A DNA stretch of 64,000 bases, taken from assembly GCF_963678635.1 (NCBI RefSeq), contig NC_087065.1, forward strand, positions 45,627,381 to 45,691,380, read 5' to 3'. Positions 27,001 through 39,000 of the stretch are shown one piece after another; position 1 is the first letter of the stretch; the number at the start of each line of letters is the position of its first letter. The position numbers and the translations under genes are program-made. The notes beneath the pieces are model-generated. The model had not been told where the DNA came from. It worked only from the letters and a program-made list of their open reading frames with translations, and did not search any database. Source of the stretch: Symsagittifera roscoffensis (lineage: Eukaryota > Xenacoelomorpha > Acoela > Convolutidae).

Positions 27001-30000
27001 ATTTTTTCCGTGTTTTCATTACATAAGTCATTCAAATTGGGAAGTAGAGTAGTTGAACAAATCTTTAAGCGCGTATATAAATAGGTTTAATTACTTTAAG
27101 ATTTTATTTGGTTAAGCAACAAGGGGAAATCTGTTTATTCATACTCCGCCCTCAATTTCTACTTATTGTTCCGACTTTCGATAAGAAAGTAACGGAATAT
27201 TTGTGCTCGGGGTGGGTTTTTTTTTCTTCAGACAAATTTCGACTTTTTAACTAGCCATTTTTGACGGAATTTTTTTATATCATTCGAAAGGTATTGTTGT
27301 CCTGAGCTCGAATTCGAAAAGATATTTCACCTGTGATCATTTTTCGTAAAGTTTCGGGGGTTTAAAGATTGCCATTTTGGCCAATTTGGGACAATTAATG
27401 CGCGATATATTTCCGTCTTAAAATCGTTTCAAATTAATCCGTCTTAAAATCGTTCCAAATTGGTTGAAAGAAGCTTATTTGCCATAATTGATTTGTTACA
27501 AGGAGCTAAATCTATCTTTTTGTACTTTATATGGCGTGTGGGGGGATGATTTTCATAAAAAATTTCAAATTTTAGAAAAAAAGCTTTTCATTTTATTTTA
27601 TTGCAATTAATTTTTTAATGTTTTTACTGCTCCATAAACCTTAAAAGGCAGTCGGAACATTCAGGGCTTCGCCCTGATACGAGCAGTCTTGTTGCTTTAA
27701 GTTTCGCTTTTTCTTGCTCTACTTTTGTTTCTTTGCTTTGAATGATGAGGGCATCTTGCAAGGTACCTACAAGTGTTCTTGGTATTAAATAGACACAAAC
27801 TTTTTCAAAAGAAATCGAAAAAAAAACGAAACACTTCTTGAAACATCTTTTTGTTTTCACTCCCCCATATGCAAAAATTGTCGTGACTCAGAGATGTACT
27901 TTTATCTGGTTGTGTTTTGCTGAGACAAAAAAACTGTGAAATTATATTTGCACCAAAATGAAAAATCGGTCCCATTTGTACCAAAATTGTTCAACTCGAT
28001 TTCTGATTGGCCGAATTGTGAGCCAACGATTTATTTTATGTCTTGTCTGCTGTTAAAACAGCCGAAACTAAACAGCAAAATGATGACCACCGCAGTCGCG
28101 CCAACGTGCTGCGAACTTGCCAACAAATGGTAGGACTATATATAAAAAAAATTAGAGCCGGTTATCACCGACGACCTTAAGCCAAGGGCTTAAAATAGTC
28201 GGTTTAGTAGTCTTTGGCCAATTGAACACTTTTGGTAAAAAAGCAATTGACTTTTTGTTTTGCAACAAATTAGACTGATTTTCCATCTTGGTACAGGTAA
28301 ATACCCACAAAGAAAACGTGCTTCAATTGAAATAAATTCTTAGTCAGAATAATTAACCGCCTACGCTACAAAAAAATAGATGCAATGAAATATAGCTCGC
28401 ATTAATTATCCCCATTGGCTAAATTTGCTCTTGTTAAACCCTCCTAGCTTTTCAAAAATTGACCGCAAGGTTAATGAAGGAATAATGATTTTGCAGAGAG
28501 CGTTAATATTAAAACTTAAAGTGTTATTCAGAGAGACGAATTGGTCTAAAAATTCACATAAGCACATACATTTGTCCAACTTCCTATCTAATTGAATTGC
28601 AAAGGACAAAAAATATTGAAAATTACTTGAGTTAGTTACTACTTGCTTAGTCAGACTAACTTCATCCCACAACAAATTTGAATTTTCGATGCAGAGCTCA
28701 AGGTCAATTTTCGAAACTAATTGGAATTTATATCTTTAAAAATTGGTTGCTGTACCTGAGGATCTTCTCATTTACTTTGTTTTAGCTTTTGTGATTTTAA
28801 TCATAGAGCGAAACAAAACTGCTCGTATCTCGGAAAAACCTTGAATGTTGCTACGGCCGTTTAATTGGTCTCAATTGTTTTTTTTGATAAACTAAGTATT
28901 GTTAAAATATGTTTCTTAGGGTGATTATTTGAAGCTTAAGAGTTACAATTTCAGTCGTGTATGGAATTATTAAAACCAATTCTAGTAGCATCTTAAACTA
29001 CAGCCTAAACAAAGTTATGACCCTACTTATATCGAGCGAAAAGTTTTCTGAAGATACAAAAAAAGTAGAATAAAAGGTAACAAGATTTCCTATATCAGAA
29101 AAAAGACCGGAATGTTTTAGCTTTAGATTCTTGTGCCTTTGTTCAATTTTCTCAAAAATATTTTTTGCTTTTTTAACAATCTTTGCCTTAATGTAAGCTA
29201 CATAGGGATATAATTAGCATCCAATGACACGTTATTTGGATCAATCAGCCTGTCTGTTTGAGCCCGATTTTTCTCCACTTTTACGACGCTTCATAGAATA
29301 CTGGATTGTTTTGCGCATTATTTTTCCAAAAATGCCGTTTTAAACCGTCTTAACCTTATTAAAAGCAATCATTGGTGAAATAAAGCTGTGGATTTATGAT
29401 AAAAACATCATTTTTGACAATATTGATCTATAATTTTTGGTCGAAACTGGGTATTTCATCATAAAAAATTTTTCCCAGAACAATATTTAACAACACTACG
29501 TAATTGAACGCTTTTTGCACCGATTTCTCGGATCAAAATTGTTGCAGTTCAATTTTTGTGAAAATTGAGCGTCTTTTTAGCTCAGCAATGACCAATAAAT
29601 TGATAACAAAACAAACTCTGCAGTCGTTTTTGAAATGATTTTTTTTCGCGCCTTAGTTATCTAAAACTGTTTTTCAAGCCCTCATAATTTTATGAAAAAC
29701 GAAGGTGAAATAAAGCTCTAGATGTATGCTCAAGGCATTATATTGGACAAAATTAGTCTGGCTTCTCGGAAAAATCCTAGAACACTACCATAGGACTGTA
29801 TGTATCATGTCACTACTTATCTGGAGTGCAAGCCACAATTTTAAACTTGAAAGTGAAAAAAGCAGTTCATTCTACCACGCAAATGATTGCTTTCAGCCTC
29901 AACTTATTGGATCAAAATTGTTGCACATCAAAATGTTTGGGAACAAATTTTTCGGAACCTAACCTGTCTCAGAAATTGTTCCATAATGAAAAAAGACTTA

Positions 30001-33000
30001 AATGATTTTTTGAAAATTGTTTATCATTTTTTTTCAAAACAATGACCCATTAAATGAATCAATAAGCGTGCCTCAATTAAAATTTTAAAAAATGTTGGGC
30101 CTTTTTTAAAATTAACTCCCATGTTTAAGCCCCAATAACTTTTCAAGAAATAATCAAAGGTGACATAGAGCTTTGAATTGATACTCAAAGCATCATTTTG
30201 GACAAAATTTAATTTTTTTTTAGAATTTTGGACGAAACCGGGTATATTAATATAAGACTATATATCCCATGACTAATAGCGATGAATGAGATCATCCTTT
30301 TAAACTTGAAGAGTGACAAATGAATTTATATAATTGTTAAGCTATATAGAATTTTCAGCGTAACCGAAGCAAAATATTTAAAAAAAGTATCACTATTTAC
30401 TAATAAAAATATCAAAAACAATCTAGACTTCTGCCAATTTTTGTTTGCTGCAGTTTATTTCCGGAAAAACTGGGCCACCATTTTTTCACGGAGTTGAATA
30501 CCTTTTGCTTTATTTTTGGATCAAAAGGTTGCAAATCAAATTTTTGTGAGAAATGAGCGTCTTTTTTTTGGCCAGCAAGGTTGAAGAATTTTTAACATAA
30601 CATTTTCTAAAGGTTGTTTTATTCTTTTTCAAAAGCCTTGATCCCAATATAAGCTACACAGTGTTATACTTAGCATCTAATTACACCTTATCTGGATTAG
30701 TTAGCAGGCCTCATTTAAGTTGAATTTTTGAGCCAGATTTTTCTCCATTTCCAACGTTTTCATAATAAACTGCTTTGTTTTGCCCATCAAACATAAATTG
30801 ACATTTTTATTGCTTCAAATTTTTTTTACAAAAAATGATAAATGGTGAAATAAAGTTTTGGTTTATGCTCAAAGCATCATTTCGGACGACATTGGTAAAA
30901 AATACCATCGCTCTTCTTAAGAGTTTTTCATAGAGAGCTATTCATTTTGTTTCAAATAACTGACAACACTTTCGTTTTCAACCCAGTTTTTCCAAAACTC
31001 AACAGGCTTTTGAATTAAAATTGAAAAACTTTCTTTTGATGATTTGAGATTGTGATCTATGTTAATTTGGCTATTTGAAGTAATCACTAGCTGTATTGCC
31101 GGGAGTAACTTTTGCCGCAAATTTAGGTATTGATAAAGCTTAGTATATGGTGTGCGTGTTGGGTTGACAAGAGCCCGTTTTGCGACCAAACTTAAATTTC
31201 AAAGATTTAAGAGCAAATATTTTAACAAGGAACTCTACTTTTTGATTGAATTAATGGTGATACAAGGTTTGATTTTCTAACATACTGCAAAAATTATGTT
31301 CAAACTACAAAGTATTAATCAGATTTTGTTTAAGTAACACCTAAACATCCGACAACATTAGTTTTTGCAAAAAGAAAATTTAAACAAAAAACTGATTTTT
31401 TGTATGTTTTTTTTTACCTTTTCGGAGTTTTGTCGTTTTTGATTCTGCGAAAAAGGAATGAAATTCAACTTGGAGGAACAACCTAATTATGGATTCATTA
31501 GCTGACTATATTGGCTCATTAAGATATCTTCATCTCAAAGACAAAAATGATAGGTGACTCTTCGCTCTTTGCTCTAAATTAGCATGATAAAATGGAAAAT
31601 ACCAATTTTTAGTACCAATTGGTCCAGGGCTCACAAAATCATAAAACGATTTATTAGTTGACTTTATTTGACGTTTTTTGTCGTTTCTGACTCCTTGCGG
31701 AACCAAAACCTACACGAAGTCTTAATTCCTTTCCAATTCATTGTTTGATCAGTATCAATCAATGGTTTGGTCAGTAGCTATTTTCATCTATCATTCAAAC
31801 TGTACTTATTGCTTTTCTCGAACTTCTGTATATAACATATTAGAAGGATGAAAAAAATCAGTTAGTCAGTTAGTGTTTACAATAGCTACAGGATTTAAAC
31901 TACCCGGGTTGACCAAAACTTCTTATCATACAATTTCCATATCTGAAAAACTTCTTGCCATACAGTTTACATAAAATTCCATACGTATAGAAAGTTGTAT
32001 GAAATCTCTATGATAATCATTTTTCCATACATGAAAAATATATGAGAAGTGTTTTTCCATAAACCAAAAAGCTGATTTTTTCTTAATTTAATTTCTGAAA
32101 AATTTTGGGTTGTGTTCGTAACCAAACGCAACTGACAATGAACTTGGCTTACTCAAAGCACCAAAAGTCGGACGGTTTTGCCTTTACAATGCATAGAGAA
32201 CGACCTGAAATTTCTTAGACGTGTCTTTCACTAATGATATAAAGAAAGAAACCAACTTTCAATTTTTGGCGAAATTTTTCAACAATGATTATTTTCAAAA
32301 ATTGAAATTTAAAATTATCAGACATTGATCAAGACATTCATAAACAAGCCGAATAAAAAAAAATGAAACTTTCTTTGCTTTTGAAAAAAATACTGTAAAA
32401 AAATGCAATATTAGTGTATCCAGGACTTTGTTATGCACTAAAAAAATGCAAAAAAAAAGTTTTTAGAAAATGTTTGTTTGAGTACAAACTTCGATTTGCG
32501 TTTGAAAACCAAGCAAAAAATTTGAGGCAATTTCAAAATACTCGGAAAAAATTTTGTGTTGCCATCAAAAAAATGCTAATCATACAATTTTCACATATGG
32601 GAATTGTCTGATGAGCGTTTTTTCAAAAAAAAAAACAAAAAAATTTTCTGTTTTTTCATCATCAGATCATTTTATTAGTATCAAACAGCCGCAGAAAATA
32701 AATTAGATCTTTTTTCAACCATTTTTCGAAATTGTATGAAAATTGTATGACAAGCTTTTTCCATACATTTGATGTATGGAATTGTATGATAAGCATTTTT
32801 GGTTTATGGAGGTCAACCCGGGTAGTCAAGTTAGCTCACAAATTGAGAAAAAATTATAGCTTCAACTATCAATAATTTACATGACAATACTTAATAGAAC
32901 TTAAAAGTCTTGATTCATGTTCAGAATTTTCTCAAAATCAAATAAAATTAATAGCCTGGAATCAAATCCCCTATTTTTAAATTGAAAATTTGCGAAAATT

Positions 33001-36000
33001 GCTCCTAAATTTAAAGTGAATGATTAGAGTAACCCAATGATAAATAACAATATGAAGTAAATTATTTTATATTTTAAAAACTGCCTGGAGTTAAGTCAAA
33101 ACTAATATGCTGCAGTTTAAGTCGGGGGAAAATTGTTGCCTACCTTTTAAAACTGAATGCTATTTGCCTCAATTTTCGATCAAAATCAAATCGATTTTTT
33201 TTTGTGAAAAAGGAGCGTCTTCTTCAGCCTAAAATTGCTCAAGATAATTGAATCGAATCAGTTTTTTTATTTAGCAAAATTTGACGCAAATTTTTTATAT
33301 CATCTGAGAATTATTTTTGTATTGAGCCCAAATGATCAAATGTAAAAAAAATTTGGCTTCTCAGCTTTGACTTCTAAAAGTTTGTTATTGGACTTTTTTG
33401 ATACCATCTGAAAAAAGTGTCGTTTAGAGCACACAATTTTCAAATCTGATCTTTAACAAAAATTCAAAAGCTTGGTTTTTAACTACTTTGCCTACTATAA
33501 TTCAAGTGGGGATAAAGAAAATCCTAAATCATTCGTTCTACTAAAGCGTGAGCTACAAATTAAATCCTTCCAAATTGATGCAAAGCAAGCAATTGGCTTT
33601 TAATAGTATTTTAAACACACAAAAAATGTATCAATTAAGGCTATTGATAGCTTATGGGGGATAAAAATGAGACTTTTTTCTTTCAAGTGTCTTTCAAAAG
33701 TTTCCCATTTCTTCGAACATTTAACAATATTAATGTGAACAACATGCTTTTGACAAGAAAGGCAGGGATCAGGCTTTTGCTTTGCTATACGAGCAGTCTT
33801 GTTGATCGAACTTTTGAAGAAAGTCATTGAATACTTATGCACGTGGTGTTTTTTTTGTCTCCGGAGCAATTTTGTTGTTTTGATTAGCCGTTTTTGACGA
33901 GATTATCTTGTATCTTCCTAACGGTACTGATGTATTCAATCAAATAAAGAGGGGAATTTAACTTGTGATCTTTTTTGCAAAGTTGTTGAAGTTTGGCCAA
34001 TTTGTGCTATTTATTTATTTCGTGCTATTAAAAAGTGAGATGCACGCTTGAAACCGTTTCAAAATTAAATTGCTTTCGTTTGATTCCGTGAAAACCGTAC
34101 CAGAATTCAAAATTATGTCATTTTGTGTCTTACAAAGAATGGGGGTAGGGTGGTTGAACTAAAGTAAAAATGAAAGAAAGTGATTTTTTTTCTAAATTCC
34201 TTCCAATTATTTGATAATTTGACAGTTTTTTTCTATGAATTTAAATGATAGCCGGATCTTTTAGGCCTTCGACTTGATACAACTAGTCCTGTTGTTCTAG
34301 CTTTTGAAAAATATACGTGAAGATGAAATATTTGCGCCTCGAGTTTTTTTTTGGAGACACTTCTCGACTTTTTAACTAACAATTTTTGACGAAATTTTTT
34401 CATACAAAAGCATATTTTAGTGGTGATTGTTTGTAAAGTTATGGAGGCTCCAAGATTGCCAATTAGGCCAAATTTTGAAAATTAAAGCGACACACAATTT
34501 TTCCTATTAACTTTTACTCGGAAACTAAATCCATCCTGGAAATTGCTCCAAATTGAATTGAGGAATAATTTTTTGATAGATTTAACTCTTTGCTATATGT
34601 TAAATTGATCACTTTGAACAACAAAAAGTTTGCGGGGGATTGTTTTTGCAATACACCTTAAAAGGATGTCGGAACCTTTGTTTGAGTGATCAAAGCTAAC
34701 GCGAAAAATTACAAACATTTGAGAGGTTTTTTTAATGAGACGCTTTCTCATCAAACATTTTTATCATTATGATCGATTTTTGTTGCAAATTTAGGAGGGA
34801 CGGAAAGGGACGTTAATTGAATCAAAGAGAGTCAATTAAAATCAGCAAAAAAAGAAAAACAGAAAAAAAAATTATGAAAATTTTTATATGATGTAACGCG
34901 CATTAAGCCAAAAGCAACTTCTATCCGTGAAACTGCAGTGCGGGAGGTTACTGAACGCGTGACTGAAAGATTTATGGCATGGGATCAGTTGTTTTTTTTT
35001 TCAGCCGATTTTGAAAACCTAGTAAAAAGCTACCAGGAGGTTGGGGTGTGGTAAAATTTTCAAACCATATTTTTGTTATTGGCATTCTAAAAGTTTTCAA
35101 AATGTTTTCTCGATGTCAAGAAAAAAATATGGAGAATGTTGAGTTTGTTTTTCTTTTCAGACACATGGAAGAATTTGACGAACAGCTTAACCCTCCATAT
35201 TTATGTTTGCTCGCTGTTTTGAGTTTTTTACCGCTTTCTTACGCACTTTTCACCTAAATCCCTAGCCCTCTATTATAGCAGGAAACTACAACAACCATTT
35301 CTCAAAAAAAACTTTCTTTATTTTTAGAAATGTTTTGCTTCTTTCAATTTGGTCGAAACTTTTTTGCTACTTGTGCAGCAACCCGTTTTTTGTTATTCTA
35401 AATAACAATTAGAAAACAACATCAATTTTCAACTTTTCGTTTCATTATGTAAGAGTAGCCATTTTCCTTGTTTTGCATAACTAAAATTGTCCCTTGATAT
35501 TATCATTCATTTTGATTAAAAGGCAAATAATTTTGCATTTGCCACTTTGCCGCTTTGCGTGTTTCCCTATATACATTAACGAAAACGCCAGTAATTCAAT
35601 TTCATAAAGGCAGTTTTTCGAATAATGTTGTTCCGACTTTCGAAGAAAGTGCGGAATACCTATGCTTCGTGTGATTTTTTTAACTAGTTGGTTTTTGACT
35701 TGTTAACAAAACTTTTTTGATGGCTTTAAAAAAAACATCTGAGAGAAATTGTTATCTTAAACTCAATTTTGAATAAACCATTTTTCGTAAAGTTACAAGT
35801 ATTTGAGATAATTAAGGTTCGATATATTGCGTACTTATAACACGCGCAGGACGCAAATTAATGCGTTTCAAATTGAATTGAGGCTAGCAATTTAATCCTT
35901 TTATCACAATACGAGGCGCTAAATACCCCTTATATTTTACATAGCGTTTGAGGGGATTAAAATGAAGAAAAAAGGAAAAAAAATCCCTTCTTTTATCTCA

Positions 36001-39000
36001 CTTATTTTTCAGCTATTCAACCATTTTTTTTTCAACTGGCCTTAAATGCAGTCGGAACATTCAGGGCTTTGTCCTGATCTACGAGCACCCTTGTTTGCTG
36101 TATTGCGGTCTGTTCAATAGTGCAAGAGAGGTCTGGTTGTCACTGTTTTATCCGAGAGAGAGCTAAAATTGATCAAATATAATGAGAAGTAGAAAAACTG
36201 TTATGCAAGTAGCACAAAATAACTGATCACAGTTTTTGCAGCGATTTTAAAATAAATTAGTAAAATTGTTGGTTTTTTGTTTCAACTACGCGCTAGATAT
36301 GTGAGGAAACGATTAAAACTGCAAAATTTATAAAAAACGCGCAAGTTACAGAAAACAAGGTATTGGGCAACTTTTGGTCCAACTTTTTATGTTAAATGAG
36401 GGGATTACTGTTCACCTTTGGCGAAATTGGGTTGAAGATTAACATCGTGTAAAATTAGTTGCAAGTACTAACCAGACAACGGCTCTCTTCTCTTAAATCA
36501 GTACACGATGCCACAGGTCCGTGCTTTGAAGTACGATTGCGCTTGATCACCTGGTTTTGCGTAGAAAAAAAACACCCTGGGCCAAAATTCTTTCTCACCC
36601 ACAGGGGGTGATTGAAACACGAACTGAAATTTATTTTCTTGACCAAATTTGAAAAAATGGAAGTTTTTCTACTATTTTGACCAAGTCTATTTTCAATTTA
36701 AATTTTGAGAAACAATTATTATTGGCTTTTTTTGTCTTGACAGGTTTTTTTTGAAAAAAAATTGCTTAAATTTTATTCAATTTTTGTGAGCAATTTCTGT
36801 AATATTTTGTATCTTTGATTTACTTCAAACACTACAAAAGTAAAGGATGCAGCTTGAAACTGGAATCCAATTGGACAGACAGCTTACTGCAGTTTTTTTA
36901 TTGATCTTTTCAATTAGCCTGCAAAATATATTAAAGGCCAGCGTTGCTGTATTTTAAAAATTTTCAATTTTCTGCTTTTTATGGAAGCCTAACAAAGAAG
37001 TTTCATCTAGGGTCAGGTTGTGTTCGATAATTTTTCCGAAAACAAATTTATCGTAATTTTTTCAGGCTCAAAGTTTGACTTGACCTATTTTTTCTTCATA
37101 ATTTGACACTGCTTCTGAAACAAACGAAAAAATATCTTTCATCTTTTTATTTGTGATATCGGATGAGTTAACCAAGAAAAAACACCTTGTAAGTTAATCA
37201 ATGATTTACAAATACCCTGTACAATTTTTGCTGTAAAAATAAGCAAAAAAAATAAAACTCATTAGCCATTTTGAACTCACAGGTTATTTGTATAATTTTC
37301 ATATCATTGTTTTTTTTTTACATTTCTTCATCACTTTATCATAAGTGTGTCTGTGATTTCTTTTAAAATTTTTTTCTATTGTTTCTAAAAATTGCTATGA
37401 TAGCTTTTTTAAATCACAGGAGCGCGGCCTTCATTTTTAATATTACAAAAATCGATGGCCAAAAAATCTGTGAGAAGTAACGCCTCAAAAAATTCTCATT
37501 GTCAGTCGACTTGTTCTGCTTTCGATATTATACTAAAACTTGCATGATAATCATTTCTTTTATATAATCTCAAGTTTTTAGCACTTCAATTAAATATACC
37601 TGTAGGGTTTCAACGAAGGGCTGATTTAGAGGTGAAGGGGATATGTCTTCCACGGGGATTCGACCCCCTCATATTTCAAAGAATGCCCTTTTGTACTACT
37701 TAACGATATTCAGTTTCACTTTTGGCGCCAATACATAATATTTTGACGGTGAAAAAGGAGCCAACAAAACGTCACATTTGGTAATAAATTTCCCAAAAAT
37801 GAGATTTTTTGCTAGTTTTTTTTTCATCAAAAGTTTGCAATTAGCGCGGAAATTATGGAAATATAGGGTCTTTATAGTAAGTTGGAAGACTTCGAGAAAT
37901 TTAAAAACTAGCAGGATCACTAAAAATTAGTTCATCTATTCAACTGCCGCTGATTTGAAAATTTTTTTATGTCTCGGGTTCACAAAAAGAGCAATTTTCA
38001 TTAATAAAAAAAGATGTTCAATTTATTTTTCTTATAGATAGAAGTTAAGATAATTTCAATAATTGCGGTATTAATTTCGCTAGCAAAAATGAGGAAGTAA
38101 ATGGATTCACTTGTTTGCACTGATCCATGCCAGAAGCAATCGCCAAAGCTTTTCAAATTCTTTTGCTGGTGACATAATTCTAAGGCTCTATATTTGCTTC
38201 AGTTTAAGCAGGGGCGGATCTAGGTTTTTCTCGAGGGGGGGGGGGTGGAATGTGGAACAGGCAAAACTTTGAAAAAACAGGCCAAAAAAGGCGTTTTTAG
38301 GCACTTTTTGTAAAATTTTGACCAAAAAATTGCATTTTTTCGGCGTGCGCTCGCCCCTCAATCTAATATATTTTGCGCCAAAGCCGCCTTTAGAAAAAAT
38401 TTAGGGTCAGTCAAAAAAAGGATATCTCAAAATAGTACAAAGGGGGACCCTTTGGGTCGGCAGGCGGTCGAATCCCTGAGGGCGAAAATGTCCGCTCCCC
38501 TCCCATTAACCTGCTGGTGAGTTTAAGTAAAAATTTGTTTTGAAAATGAAGCTTTTTTTAAATGCCCGGCTTTTCCGATGCAAAGTTGTATGATTAGTGT
38601 TTTTCCAATAGAGAAAACATATTTTTAATATTTTTTGTATTATGTCGTAGAACACAACCAACATCCAAAATAGGTATCAAATGGGAAACTGATAGATTAT
38701 ACCGCAATCATAGAGCAGAACAAATTTCACTTTGAGATATACCAAGTACGTTAAACTATTGAATTCTCTGCAGTACGCCATGAAAAAAAATATCAATTTT
38801 TATATATATGTCTATAAAGCCTTCAACTCCAAAAAAATAGATTGAGTGAAAATTATGGCCTATTCATGGACTTGCAAGAAAGCTTTAAGCGTGTGATTTT
38901 TGTTTATTCTGTGCAAAAAAGTTTTGCCGGGACCACGTTATTGGAAGTTTTTGCCTAAACAAGAAAATTTTTTGGAAAACCTTCAATTCAGTTTAGAATT

